NCBI RefSeq assembly: GCF_945859685.1
Contig: NC_079149.1
Location: 68,528,991 to 68,592,990 of the forward strand
DNA: 64,000 nt
Reading direction: 5' to 3'
Origin: Eupeodes corollae
Taxonomy: Eukaryota > Arthropoda > Insecta > Diptera > Syrphidae
Positions 46,670 through 59,650 of this stretch are shown here, piece after piece. Each line of letters opens with the position of its first letter. Positions within the stretch are counted from its first letter, which is position 1. The notes under the pieces were generated by a model. That model had not been told where the DNA came from, searched no databases, and saw only the letters and a list, made by a program, of their open reading frames with translations. The position numbers and the translations under genes are program-made.

Positions 46670-48290
46670 AAGCTAGGAGAAGAATTCTCTTATCATTTTC
46701 CAAAAATGGTCGGACTGCTTATAATTTAAACAGAGCGAGGGAGGGAGTTCCACAAACGAATAGAATGCACATAAAACTGGCGCTCTGATACAAGTAATGA
46801 GTAAAGTAACGTACTGGGATAAGGTCGCATGATCTTGCAGAACGCGTAAAGTGTATTTTATTATAGTGTATTCAGGCTGATGTGATTGTATGATATTGTG
46901 AAGCATGGTTAAAGTTCTTACTTTAAAGGGATTATCGAGTGAAATGCCATAGATTGAGTTAGAAAGACTTGAGATGTGGTCATATCTCATAAGACCATAA
47001 ACATAACGCGTGATATTGTTGAATGCAACTTTGAGTTTTCGCTTCTGTTCGAAGTCACAATTACAAAACACCTCAAAACAGAAAAGCATAAAGGGTACCA
47101 ATAACGTTTTGGCCAATATTAAGCGTGTTTTCAAAGGCGTTATGTGATGAGACGCCCAGAGAAGTCGAATACCTCCATATACCTTATCTAGCGTTAGATT
47201 CGTGTTTTATTAAACGTAAGCCCAAGATTTTTGGCAGGATCGACGAACTCGATAGCACAGTTGTTTAAATATATCTCTGGAAAATATGAGGTATACGTTA
47301 TACTTTTAGAGATGACTAAGCGTTTAGTTTTTTTCGTATTTAAACAACGATCTTTTTTGCGGGACCACATAACAATTGTATTCAAATTCTTATTGACTTC
47401 ATGCACTCCATTCTCAAGCATGCCTAGTTGAAAACTGTTGTATAATTGAACGTCGTCTGCATACATGTGCACAGAAAAGTTCAGTGGGCATGACATTCTA
47501 AATTTTCAATTGTAAATTCGGCAAACAGCTGCCTTAAACTGCGAGTATAAAATTTCATACAAAAACCTCCTTAGAATTGTAAAAATTAAAATCTTGACCC
47601 GTGTCAACTCTTTCGCCTCATCTCCCTCCTCATACGAATCCAATCGAAATCGTTGGCTTTTGAAAAAGAGAGGAGATAATAGAAGGAACCTGAATAAAAC
47701 AACAACAATTACTTGTGTGTGCTTAGAAAAATGCTAATCGGTTCAGTATAGTTCGATAGAACGAAAAAACCTGTAATTGGCTTACAACTTTCATGTGGGT
47801 GCGGTGGCGTAGTGCGTAGTGCACTAGCTCCTCACACGCTAGATCGCTTGTTCATGCCCTGCTCGGGCAAAAGTTCTTCAAAAATTAAATTGAACATAAA
47901 AAGCGATTAAGCACCACTAAAGGAGTCTGATGATCGGGTTGGTCCCCGTGAAATAGCTATAACTCCAGCCTATGAACTTGGGGGTAGCACACATAAGTTG
48001 TTGTTGTTTCATCCTAAATTTTCAAATGACGGAAAATCATTCATATACATCGAGAACAATAAAGATCCCGAAATAGAGCCCTGAAATACACCTCTCTGCA
48101 GAGGAAGGAAAGTAGACATAGCATTGTTAGCAAAAACTGCCTGAGATCTACCGGTTAAGTAGGAGAGAATAAGCTTAACAGATGCAAAACAGAAATGAAA
48201 TTGACCTTTAAGTTTTTCACAAAGTATAAAATGGTTGACGGTATCAAATTCATTTGAAAAGTCAAGAAGTGTTAAAACAGTCACTTTATC
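46670..48290 (-). pseudogene. non-LTR retrotransposon (reverse transcriptase) split by a SINE insertion
   Basis: Transcript order on the minus strand. 48284-48009: LTLLDFSNEFDTVNH, GVFQGSISGSLLFSMYMND. 47496-47194: VHMYADDVQLY (catalytic YADD), KTKRLVISKS, NLGLTF. 47134-46673: LAKTLLVPFMLFCFEVF, YGLMRYDHISSLS and a tail with FYSFVELPPSLC. The first two pieces are separated by a 0.5-kb insertion (about 47508-48013) bounded by TAAATTTTCAA direct repeats. Clade not assigned. Confidence 0.8.
47508..48013 (+). mobile_element. second SINE family (tRNA-like head, TTG-repeat tail)
   Basis: Flanked by an 11-bp duplication TAAATTTTCAA (left about 47497, right about 48013). The part from about 47796 has a tRNA-like head: GGTGGCGTAGTGCGTAGTGC (A-box) and CGCTTGTTCATGCCC (B-box). 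It ends with GGTAGCACACATAAG and TTGTTGTTG. The portion 47508-47795 ends in AACAACAACAATT at about 47700, perhaps a second, older copy in tandem. Confidence 0.65.
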
Positions 48291-48378
48291 ATTATCTAAT
48301 TCATTTCTGATATTTTCAATGACGTCTATTAAGGCTGTAATACAGCTGTGCAGGGCTAAAGCCTAAAATAACTCTTTT

Positions 48379-49500
48379 TTGGTTAATTATCAGTTTTTCC
48401 AAAACCTTCACATGACCAGAAATTACGGCAAAAAATACTACAAAGTCCCAAAGGTAGTGAATATTTCCAATGACACTTCTTATGTTAGCTCAATTGATAA
48501 AGCCAATTTGCTTGCAGCACAATTTGCTGTTAATTCGGTGCTGCCAATGAGTGTCATAAGTCCTACTGTCCTTTTAAGCATAAACTATTCCATGGGACGA
48601 ATCTTCTTCCGTTTTGTCTCCGACTCTCTTAATTATATTCATAAATGATCTTTTGTCTGAAGCTTCTAACCCAATACATTGTTTCGCTGATGACAATACG
48701 CTCTGCTTTTCAAACTCGGTTTTAGATTCTCGGCAGCGTATGATAAGCTCATTAAATTCTGATCAAAAACCGTGTAGAATTTAATGCTTCGAAAGCTCAA
48801 TGCTATCTACTGTCACAAAGTGGAACCTTCCCCAATGCCACTACCCATGGGTGGTACTTGCATCGAGGAGATTGAACCACTATCAGTCCTAGACTTGTGC
48901 ATCACAAACCACTTGTTGTGGAGTGATCACATATTTGACATCGCCAAAAATGCTGCTAAGTGTTTAGCTTTTCTCCGACAATGCAAGAAGTTTTTTACTC
49001 CTTCTGATCTGGCTATAATTTACAAAGCTTTTATTCGTCCTTAACTCGAGTATAACTCTCATATTTGGTATGGAGACCCAATAATGTACTTGAGTCTTTT
49101 GGATAGAACTAAAAAAAGAGCTCTAAAAATGATAGGAGATCGTTCTCTCACCAAAACATTTGCTTCATTCGAACACCGCCGCAAGGTCTCATGCATGTCA
49201 TTGTTTTATCGTTACTTTTATAAACAATGCTCTAGCCAGTTGCGTTCCTCCTCTTAAATAATTCAACCGTAATACCCGTATTTCTAGAAATGCCCACCAA
49301 TTTACACTCGAGCCCAATTTCGGACGTACAGGGATTCTTTCTTTAGCCGTACTCGAGAATGTGGAATGCTTTACCTGACTCAATATTTCCCACTCATTAC
49401 AATGTGTAGACATTCAAAACCAATGTGCATCGGTTTCTCCATTCTAATCCTATCGTCCTTTCCTAATTGCTCGCACTGTGTTTAATCATTATAAGGGTAT
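48379..49500 (+). pseudogene. Jockey-like non-LTR fragment, diverged
   Basis: Parallels the element at 55042-57675 from MTRNYGKKYYKVPK to the C-terminus: DNTLCFSNSV, LDLCITNHLLWSDHIFDIAKNAAKCLAFLRQCKKFFTP and DLAIIYKAFIRP, then text matching RRKVSC and SRNAHQFTLEPNFG. Frames change at about 48630, 48780, 49043 and 49240. More diverged than the copy at 2236, so an older insertion or another subfamily. Confidence 0.8.
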
Positions 49501-50736
49501 TCATAACCCTTTTAGTGCGCGCACAATATACAAAAATACAAACAAAAATCAGAATGAACAAGAATATGTTTTATAATATGTACTTATGTTTATAGATACA
49601 CAAACAAATCACTTGGAAGTGGAACCCTTTTGTTCCGAGTTATAAAATCAAAAATCAGTTGTTCATAAACAAATACATCGTCATTCTGATAGCAAATATA
49701 ACAAATATAACTATCTTAAGTACTTTTTTATCTCAAAACAAAACGTAAATGATAAAAACGATAGCTATAAATGTGTATTAGTGTACTATAATTTGGTACA
49801 CAGTGTTTTTTGGCTGCCATAGCCTCAAAATGATAGTAAGGAGATATTTATAGTTCTTTACATAATAAAAACGCATTAAAATAATAGCCATGACCCTCAC
49901 AATTAATAGGAAATTTAAATGAAATTCTTTTAAAAATATGTAACAAAATATAAAAATGTAACACAGCAACAACATTTAAAATAGAGAAGAAATATAAAGG
50001 TCTTGTAAAATTGCAAAAACTGATGCAGATGAAGATGAACATGTTCGTCTTCACTATAATGTTGACTTCTTTATATCTCTGATTTCTTATCAAGTGCAAA
50101 TGAATATCTTCTGCATTTTGGTCTTTTCTCTCTATCTTACAAACAGTAATTATATATGTAGCACCCTTTTTTTTGCAGAAATCAGTTAAACAATTAGTTG
50201 TCACCTTGGTTTATTCGAATGTTTTACCATGTTTTCCGCTTTAACATGAATACCCCTTAAATGTTTTTCTTAACGTGCCCTGTAGAACAGACTATATTAG
50301 CCAAATAATAAAATTTTATATCTTCATAATTTTTTTTAAGATTAGATACAAATTTTGCATTTGAAATTCCCATTTCTTATATTGAAATAATTTCGAATTT
50401 TGAATTTATGAAGAAGTGTGCTTTCACCCTTATTGTGTCAAACACACCAGTTGGTATAAAAAAAATGGCGCCCTTCGCCCATTTAAAAATACATTCTTCT
50501 TGACATTTGTCATTTTCTTAGTGCAGTATTTTATATATGATGTCTGTTTATTTTATATACAAAGCTCTTATCTATTCGTATTCGTATTCCCCTCAAATGT
50601 TATTTATCCTAAGTTATTTGTATCGGAAGTCTTTGTAAACAAAAGATATATTTTATGTTACAGTACCTAAATAAAATCAAAATCATAAATCCAAAATAAT
50701 CTTGCATGATATACAGTTTATAAATTAAACAATAAA
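49500..50736. other. intergenic DNA upstream of the zeste-like gene
   Basis: AT-rich; contains the presumed promoter and 5' UTR of the gene at 50737. No motif or repeat recognised. Confidence 0.4.
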
Positions 50737-51780
50737 ATGGATAAGCGAAAGAAGCGAACATCAATCAATCAGTACCTAATGTACATTGAATTGCTGGAAA
50801 AGGATGCAATTTTCCGATCTGGAATAACACCACGCGACGCAGAGCCCAACTATTTAAACAATAAATGGAGAGATCTAGCTTCTAGACTAAATACCTGCCT
50901 AAACGGACCACAGCTTTCACCAGAGGAATGGAAGAAGGTAAACAAATGAATTCTTTTTATCTGATAACCAGTGCACGCATGATAAATGATTTTGTTTAGC
51001 GCCTAAATGATTGGAAAAATAGCACTCGCTGCAAGTACCGTCGCAGTGTATCTGGTGAAAAGGATATTTCCATGTCACCACTTGAAGTAAAGGCACTTAG
51101 TCTGTTCGGAAAAACCCCTGTTCTTATAAGATCTTCCCAAACCGTGGAGTTCAAGTCCGAGGCTAAGGAATTGTACGAAGCAGAAAAGAAACATCAAGCT
51201 GCAGCCAAAGCGAGGGTTGTGAATAATAGCTCTGAAAACAACCAATCCCTAGACGAAGAACTCGAAGGTATTTTTATTGATCAAGAGGAGTACAATGAAG
51301 ATGAATCAGTGGAAGAGGTCGAAATTAAGGAGAGAAAATTTGAAGGAACAAATGGTGGAGTTTCCAAGACCAAAAGGCGTCGCACTATTGAAACAACAGT
51401 TTACGAAAGTAAGATAAGCCTTATTTTTCAATGCGAATTTACTGAAAAAAATATATTTTTTTGTTTGCTTGATAACAGTTAAGTCATTTTCGCCAAAAAG
51501 AGGTATGTCAAGCACCCCTCAAACTTTGGCCATAAGCGCAGTAGAGACACTGGCAACAACGGATCAACCCCCACCAGCAGCACCACCGCAACCACCGCCA
51601 TCTGAACCACTGGTAGAAATACGTCCTTCACCCGTCCAGCCACAAGTTAACCTGGACATTAGTGCGCTAGAACTCCAACTAAAACGCATTGCTGACATTA
51701 AGGCAGAAAAATTGAGATTTGAAATTGCAAAGTATAAGTTCAATAATCCAGGATTTGAGTATTCGACTGAGTTTTCATAG
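50737..51780 (+). CDS. Myb/SANT-like (zeste-type) DNA-binding protein, unknown role
   Basis: Three exons, 50737-50937, 51000-51408 and 51479-51780, with 62- and 70-bp GT-AG introns and matching phases; 303 codons. Residues 1 to about 90 resemble the trihelix Myb/SANT-like domain of zeste-related insect proteins: KRTSINQYLMYIELLEKD, NNKWRDLASRLNTCLNGPQL, SPEEWKK across the first junction to RLNDWKNSTRCKYRRS. The middle is charged (Glu-rich) with a possible nuclear signal KTKRRRTIE. A Pro-rich stretch PPPAAPPQPPPSEP is followed by a C-terminal helix ISALELQLKRIADIKAEKLRFEIAKY, possibly for oligomerisation. The start ATG is preceded by AACAATAAA and no earlier in-frame ATG. Such proteins are often single-copy regulators or domesticated transposon accessories; which applies here is unknown. 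Confidence 0.8.
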
Positions 51781-52680
51781 TACAAAAGAGAGAAAAAGTA
51801 TCTTTTGTTTAGGTTTTAGAAACCGTCGATGGCGACGACCCTTTAGAATAGTGTGTAGGAGGATAGGTTTCGAACATTATTTTAGCATTTTATTCATAAC
51901 AAAATAAGAAGAAATATTTGTATCCGTTTACTTAGATTTTATTTTTACTTTGTTCAAAGTTAGTTTTATTTAAATTTAGTTAATAAGCATTTAAAGTAAA
52001 AATTGAACAGAAAAAGCGACTTATACTCGTATGTTGAAGATAAAAAGGCTGGGATTTTATAATTTTCAATAAACCATCGCAAATTCAGAAGATTCTTAGA
52101 AGCGTCATTTGTAAATCGAATTAAAAAGACATTTATCAGAATAATTAGGTGTATTTTTGTATTTGTTTTATTTGAAAATTGGTGAAGGCAATTAGTGTAC
52201 GTAATCGACAACCAGTTTAATTACAGACAAATTACGCGACTTAACTGCTTTTCCCTACTTTCGTGGCAATTATTGTGTCAAAGAAAAATCTTATTGGAAA
52301 CTAAGATCATTTCCGTTCTGTTTTATTTTGAGAGGTGGAAAAGACCATAATCTCTAAAGCTATAATTACACGATCAACACAGAGTGAACGCTTTGACTCC
52401 TTCCGGTCATCACTTACAGTCAATTGCATTTTTTTAACGTAGATTTTGATTTTGAACATGGCAATTGTTATTTTTTCAAGTGTATTTTGAAGAAATATTA
52501 CTAATTCCTTTTTCAATTTGACAAAGAATACTTTTACATAAACCTTCAAATACAATTGTGAATAAAATAAATAAATCACAAAGGGGGTTTTCCATGGGTA
52601 AAATAAATACATTAATTTTTGATCTAGAACTGACAAAACACAAATTTCCTTTGCTTTTCCAACTGAGTTCCATGTGCCAC
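51781..52680. other. 3' flank of the zeste-like gene
   Basis: AT-rich, presumably with the 3' UTR. Nothing else recognised. Confidence 0.35.
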
Positions 52681-54170
52681 GAAAAAAAAATCAATCTGAT
52701 TTTAAAAACAGCTTTCTGATGAATGAAAAATAATGTTAGCTGTCTATTTGACATGAGTGGAATTGGGCAGGTTCAGACGACACAAGGGACTTGAAAGTTA
52801 GACAAGTTTCTAGTATTTGATTGACCAGCTGCCAAAGAATTACCTTCCAATTGATAATTATAAATAAATAATTGTAAGCCATAAGAGAAGACTCTATCTA
52901 TGGGCAGACGACATAATAAGCAGGTTCAGACAACATAAGGGATTTGAAAGTTAGGTAAGTTTCTAGTATCTGATTGGCTAGCTGCTAAAAAATTACCTCT
53001 CAATTAAGGCAACTTTAATGGAAAGTTGACTGGAAAGTTAGTTAAGAAAAATCTCTAACTATTAAGTCAATTCTAGTTCTATCAAAATGACAGTTGATAA
53101 AGTTTTTTCATTCAACTGGAAGCTGAACGTTATTACTCTATGATTTATTTACTTTTTGCAAAACTTTATTTTCAGGCAACATAAGGGACTTTATTTGCAG
53201 TCAACTACATTCTTTGAACGTTAGTTTCGCCTAAGGCAGAAAGTAAGTTGTTCAAGTGTCACAAATTGCAAACTTGGAACTTTACTTCACTAACCTCTAC
53301 CTTCAATTCATCGCACAAAAACTATTAAAAACATAATTGTCTACAAAACACTCCTCTGGTAGGCTTCCAATTTGACAATTTTTCATTCAACTGAAAGCTG
53401 AACTTTATTACTCTATGATTTATTTATTTTCTGCAAAACTTTTTTTGTAAAAGTCTTCCTTGTCAATTTGGAAAGGAAATAACTAATATTTCTTTACAAT
53501 ACAAAATACAAATCGTGTTGGACTTTTAGCTTGCCTGAGGAGTTTTGAAGACAGTTATTTTGTTGTTACTTTTTGTACTATAAACTTAAAGTAGAAATTT
53601 GCGAAGTAAAGTTCCGAAGTGGAAATTCATGACGCTTGAAAAATTAACTAGTTACCTTGGTCAAAATGAATGTTCAAAGAATGAAGTAGACTTCAAATGA
53701 AGTCCCTTATGTTGGCTGAACCTTCCCATTGTGACATAAGTTAGGGAGATTTTACTTGACTAACTTTCCAGTCAACTTTACGTTAAAGTTGCCTTAATTG
53801 GGAGGTAATTTTTTAGCAGCTAACCAATCAGATACTAGAAACTTGCCTAACTTTTAAAGCCCTTATGTCGTGTGAACCAGCCCATTATGCCGTTTGAACC
53901 TGCCCATAGATAGAGTCTTCTCTTATGGCTTATAATTATTATAAAAAGATGAAATGTGAGCGTCAATGTGACAGTCAACACGGATGAAAAATAATTTGGC
54001 TGTCAATTTGACATAAGTGAAATTAACTTGATAGTTAGGGAGATTTGTCTTTCTTTCCGTTAAAGTTGCCTTAATCGGAAAGAAATTTCTTGGCAGGTAA
54101 ACAATCAGATACTGGAAACTTGCTTAACTTTCATTTCCCTTATGTCGTCTAAACCTGCCCAATTTTGTTC
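52680..54170. repeat. cluster of palindromic MITEs
   Basis: Repeated blocks in both orientations: GGGCAGGTTCAGACGACA at 52765 and GCAGGTTCAGACAACATAAG at 52921, their inverses at about 53700-53725, 53862-53910 and 54140-54165, plus AAGTTAGGCAAGTTTCTAGT, GGAAAGTTGACTGGAAAGTT and CATTCAACTGAAAGCTGAAC blocks. The arm around 52860-52945 (AAGCCATAAGAGAAGACTCT) is inverted at about 53905-53935. At least three elements, some nested. No ORF. Confidence 0.8.
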
Positions 54171-54682
54171 CAATATGACGTGACGTCTAGTTAACTCTGT
54201 CGACGCGAGCACGTAAATTTACGACAGTAAATTAGAGGTATACAATAACCAGGAGCTTTGCAGCTCTTTTTTGTTGTTGATTTCGTCAGTAAATACCAAA
54301 AGTAGAATGTTAATGAAAATTGATTTGACGTTTTGATTATTAATTAGAACCAGTAAGAGTATGATTTTGTAGAGGAAATTTTACTTCAAAGAGACCGTAA
54401 CATTTTGTTAAGGTTCAAACGTTCAAAATAATTTGGATCGAAAAAACGATCCAAAAACAAGTACATAATCGTCCATTTAAGGCAAACATGACTTTAATCT
54501 CAACAATGTTCATACTTGGATAAAAAGCCAATTGGGTGATTTTGAACACAGCGATAATTTCCGCGTCGATTCTAATAAAAAAATGTATGAGTTAATTATT
54601 TGGATCTTACGGTTTTATTAAGTTGTTATTCTTGAACTATTTTTGATTAATAGCTACAAACAATGGTTTACATACATTAAGA

Positions 54683-57600
54683 GGGCAGGTTCAGGCAACA
54701 TAAGGGACTTCATTTGCAGTCAACTGATTTATTTTAACGTACCTTTTGACCACGGCAACTAGTTTGTTGGTAAAGTGTCATAAAATTAAAGTTCGGAACT
54801 GTACTTCGTCAACCCCTTATTTCAGATAATCGTGCAAAAACTACTAAAAACGTTATTGTCCACAAAATACTTCTCAGGCAATCTTAAATAAATACAACTT
54901 ACTCCTCAAATAATTTGACAAGGAACCCTTTTACGTAAAACATACAATGAAATTGTGCACAAATTAAATTAATCAAAGAATAAAGTTTGGCTTTTAGTTA
55001 ATTGAATAATCATGATTAACCGTCATTTTGACACAAGTGAATAAGCAAATCATTCACTACTGCTTCCTTTATCGAAGACCAAATTTAGACAGAGTATCAA
55101 CTTCTCGTGAATTTGATGCTTTGTCTGATTCCATCCAAAGAATTGTTTCGTCCTATCCTCGCACTGAAATCGTTGTTACGGGCGATTTCAATGTACACAA
55201 TTCTTCATGGCTTCAACATTCAGGCCAGACAACACCCGATGGAGTGTGTGCAGAAATCTTCGCTGAGTTGAACCACCTAACTCAGGTTGTCAACGAGCCC
55301 ACCCGAATATCGGACGTTGAAGGTCGAGCAGAAAACACTCTTGACTTGTTTCTTACCTCTGACCCTGATAAGTACACTGTTAGTGTTCTATCTCTTCTAG
55401 GCACATCTGACCATTGTGTTATATCAGCAAATTTCTCGTGTCAAAACTGTTCAGTTAAAGAAAGAGCTCCTATGAGAACCGTTTGGCAATACGAGAAAGC
55501 CAACTGGGACGGCGTCAATAATTACTTCAGGATCTTTAACTGGTCACTATGCTTCCTCGATAGTGACGTTGGCGCCAGCGCTGATATGATCACAAGTTTA
55601 ATTCTCCTGGGAATGAGAACTTTTATACCAAACAGGGTTAAAAGTATTAGACCCAAGGGAAACGCTTGGTTTGATGCGAGCTGTAAAGAGGTTATTAGGG
55701 CCAAAGAGGTTAGTTTCCGTTGCTATAAAGCCAACCGTACTGAGGAAAGCCGGAAAAAGTTCAAACAAGCCAGGAAGGCCTGCAACGCCCATATTCGACG
55801 GACCAAATTTGTACATGACCAAAATTTACGGCAAAAAATACTGCAATGTCCCAAAGGCAGTAAAAATTTTTGGTCATTTGTAAAAAACATGAGGAATTCT
55901 TCCTCTTCTTCGGTTCCTACGCTCGTTGATAATGACACTCCTTTTGTTAGCTCTTTAGAGAAAGCTAATCTCTTTGCTAGGCAGTTCGCCGCTATGACTC
56001 CGCCTGTACTTGAGCGAGTTAGTGATTCTATGGGACCAATCTTTTTTCGCACTCGTACTGTGGCAAGAGTCCTAAGAGATCTAAACACACATAAATCCGC
56101 TGGTCCGGATGGTATCCCCGCTATTGTTCTGAAGAGGTGTTCTTCAACGCTGGCAAAACCACTGCGTAAGCTTTTTCATCTGTCCTAATCCTCAGGTCTC
56201 GTTCCGAGCGGATGGAAAACGGCATTTGTCCAGCCTATTCCCAAAAAAGGCGAATCTTCCTCACCCTCTAACTACCGACCGATTGCACTTACGTCCCTTC
56301 TTTCCAAGGTCATGGAAACGCTGATTAATTATCAGCTCAAGAAATATCTTGAAGATCGAAAGCTTCTTAATGACCGGCAATACGGCTTTCGTAGCAATAG
56401 GTCCACTGGTGATCTCATGGTTCATCTCACCGAACAGTGGAGCAAATCTTTACATCGTTTTGGAGAAAGTAAGATTATTGCACTTGATATTTCAAAAGCA
56501 TTTGATAGGGTTTGGCATCAGGCTCTCTTATCGAAAATGCGTGCATTCGGTTTTCATGAATCCCTGCTTCATTGGATTAGTAATTACCTTTCGGATCGTT
56601 CAATACAAGTAGTATTGGATGGATTCAAGTCTGAAAACCATAAAATAAATGCTGGTGTGCCCCAGGGCTCTGTTTTATCTCCAACACTCTTTCTCATTTT
56701 TATTAATGACCTTCTGTCTGTAACATCTAATCCAATACATTGTTTCGCTGACGATAGTACTCTTAGCTTTTCATATTCGTTTTCAGACTCACATCCCTCT
56801 TCTTCGGATGTGGAACTGCAACGACAAAATATGATAAGCTCACTAAATTCCGATCTAAACAGCATTGTTCAATGGGGATTAAAAAACCGCGTGGAATTTA
56901 ATGCTTCGAAAACCCAATGCTGTCTTGTATCGTTAAAGCGAGATATACCCCCATTGCCCTTATCCATGGATGGCACTTGCATCAATGAGACTGAACACCT
57001 CGATATTCTCGGTATGTGTGTTACCAACCACCTCTTATGGAATGATCACATACGCGATGTCGCCAAAAATGCCGCAAGGTGTTTGGGTTTTCTTAGGCGA
57101 TGCAAGAAATATTTCACCCCTTCTGATCTGGCTGTTATCTACAAGACTTACATACGTCCAAAGCTTGAGTATAACTCCCATCTCTGGGCTGGTGCTCCTG
57201 CAACTTACTTAAGCCTCTTGGATAGTATTGAACGTAGAGCATTTAAATTGTTAGGTGATAATATCATCATAAGTTCATTTACTTCGCTTGAACATCGTCG
57301 TAAGGTCTCTTGTCTGACCCTTTTTTACCGTTATTTTAACGGCTTATGCTCTAGTGAAATAGCCAGTTGCATTCCTCCCCTTAAACAGTTCAACCGTAAT
57401 ACTCGCGCTTCTAGGAATGCTTATCAGTATACCCTCGAGCCCAACTTCGGTCGTACTGTCAAATACAGAGATTCGTTCTTTAGCCGTACTACGCGAATGT
57501 GGAATGCCTTACCACACTCTGTCTTTCCTAGTCATTGCAATATTCAGGAATTCAAAACCAATGTGCACCGACATCTCCTTTTAAACCCTCTCTCCTCTTC

Positions 57601-58090
57601 CTAGTGCTCACACTGTGCATCTGCATAATAAGGGTAGTAATATCCCCTTAATGGTGTGTGTTTATTATAAAAAAAAAGTGAAATTGTGCAGGTTCAGACG
57701 ACATAAGGGACTTGAAAGTTAGGCAAGTTTCTAGTATCTGATTGGCTAGCTGCCAAAAAATTACCTTCCAATTAAGGTAATTTTAATGGAAAGATGACTG
57801 GAAAGTTTGTCAAAAAAAATTTCCCTAACCATCAATTCAAGTCAACTTATGTCACAGTGGGCAGGTTCAGCAACATAAAGGACTTAATTTGCAGTCAACT
57901 TCATTCTTTGAACATTCATTTTGACCAAGGCAACTAATTAGTTTTTCAAGCGTCATGAATTTCAAATTCAGAACTTTTCTTCGCAAATCTCTACTTTAGT
58001 TGACTCCAAATAAAGTCCATTATGTCGTCTGAACATGCCCATAGTTAGAGTCTTCTCTTATGGCTTAAAATTATTATAAAAAAATGGAAT
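54683..58090. repeat. palindromic MITE interrupted by a Jockey-like element
   Basis: Left part 54683-55041 and right part 57683-58090 belong to the MITE family of 52680-54170 (GGCAGGTTCAGGCAACATAA left; GCAGGTTCAGACGACATAAG at 57688). An uninterrupted relative at about 52740-52780 reads straight through the junction (GACATGAGTGGAATTGGGCA), which shows where the retrotransposon went in. Confidence 0.8.
55042..57675 (+). mobile_element. Jockey-like non-LTR retrotransposon, 5'-truncated, nearly intact pol
   Basis: Endonuclease part from about 55050: VVTGDFNVHNSSWLQHSG, NTLDLFLTSDP and LLGTSDHCVISANF (catalytic Asp and His). Reverse transcriptase: TRTVARVLRDLNTHKSAGPDGIP, ALTSLLSKVMETLIN, IIALDISKAFDRVWHQALL, NAGVPQGSVLSPTLFLIFINDL, NPIHCFADDSTLSF (FADD catalytic pair), and DILGMCVTNHLLWNDHIRDV to the end at 57604. 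The two ORFs 55028-56188 and 56312-57604 are in the same frame, parted by a single TAA at 56186-56188. The 5' end is lost within the endonuclease. Target duplication AAGTGAA at 55035-55041 and 57676-57682, preceded by an A run. Confidence 0.92.
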
Positions 58091-59220
58091 GTGAAGGTCA
58101 ATGTGACAGTCAACGCTTTGTTAGCATTTTTCGGTCACTATTACAGGACATGACACAGAGAATCACCGCATTGAACGTTACGTTGACGATCTTATATAAA
58201 TTTAAGAGCTATAGAGTCAAGAGATGTTAACGCCCTATTAATATAATTATTTCCGTAAATTACAGGAAAACCATAATCCATATAATAATAAGAAAGTTGT
58301 AGTGATTGTAAAAACTACTTCTTGTTCAGACAAAATAATAAAATCAGTAACCGGTTGAAATTTGCAAAACAAGAATTATAATTCAAAAACTCATTGAAGT
58401 TTCTGTTCAAGTTTTTACTATAACGTGGAAAGAAAGGGGAAACAAGAAAATTGCCTCAAAAGTTTTTCGGATTAAAATACATAATATGTAAGTGTCTGAA
58501 TTGCAGATACAAAAAACTTTAAAGTTGTCATCTACATATATACATATATTTCAAGACTTGACAGAAAAATATTTTGTTGCTATCAGTCTTATGTGTTGAC
58601 CATCTAGCCATTTGGCTCTTTCGGGAATTTCCCGGGAAATTTGGTTTTATCAAAAGAAAATTTGTTCTATCGTGAACTTCCCTCAATAATATTTTTATAC
58701 TTAAAAACTAAACATTTTGAGAAAACAAACAAAGTTTTTGTTGAAGTTAAAATTATCTTTACAATAAAACAAAATTATTATTATTTTTATTACTATTAGC
58801 TTTTTACTATTTATACCATATGTGGTGAAAGTGCAGAAGGAATAAAAAAGACATCAGGGATTGAATCAGCTCAGGTGATTTTTGATAAATGTACGTTAGA
58901 ATTTGATCTGTATGTAAGATGATAGTCAAATTGATAGCTAAAAAGCTTTCAACAAAAGAGTGATAATATTTTTCTAACAAATACATCATTTCTGAATTGA
59001 GTTACCAGACGCTTACACAAACGCCTTGGAAATTTTACCAGTTACTTTTTTCCGTTGAACAAAGGGCTCACAAAGCTTACGACATTTAAAAAAAGCAGGA
59101 ATATTATCACAAGAGATCCAATTCAATACTTTTATATAGATATTTTATCGGAACTACTTTAAAACTTCACCATGGTAACAATGAATTTTGAAAATTCTGA
59201 TCGAATTGCATTAAGTTCAA
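58090..59220. other. intergenic DNA, no feature seen
   Basis: AT-rich, no recognised gene. Confidence 0.35.
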
Positions 59221-59650
59221 TTATTTTACACAGACGAAAAGTTCGATGATAGTCATTTTGTCTTTGAGTCCTGGAACTGAGGAGATAATGGAACGGTAAG
59301 GAATCGAGAAAATATTGAAAGAGTGAGTGAATCAGTGGATGGGCTGTATGTCACGCTCGGGCTCTGCGCATATTAGATCGCTTAGTTTGGAGAATTTGGC
59401 ACTTTGATTTGCATTTTCATAAATACAAAATGTTGGTTGTCCAAGAATTGCAACAAAAAGAACACGGCAGATGGATGAGGTTTGCAGGAGTAATTTTGGA
59501 AATCTTTCGTTATTGATTCTCTGAAAATCCACAAGAGCTTCATAAACGATAAAAGGGTTTTTAAGAATCGTCTGATTTTATTGCTAGGAAATTTGGATCA
59601 CCGGATTTTTCATCATAAGATTACTTTGTGAAAAATTGAGTGTTTTAAAA
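59220..59650 (+). pseudogene. Tc1/mariner (IS630-type) transposase remnant
   Basis: Frame-broken plus-strand text: TVRNRENIERVSESVD (about 59290-59340, N-terminal helix-turn-helix), then HFDLHFHKYKMLVVQELQQKEHGRWMRFAGVILEI (about 59395-59505), the linker region before the catalytic domain of insect IS630/mariner-like transposases. The catalytic part is not recognisable and the ends were not found. Confidence 0.55.
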
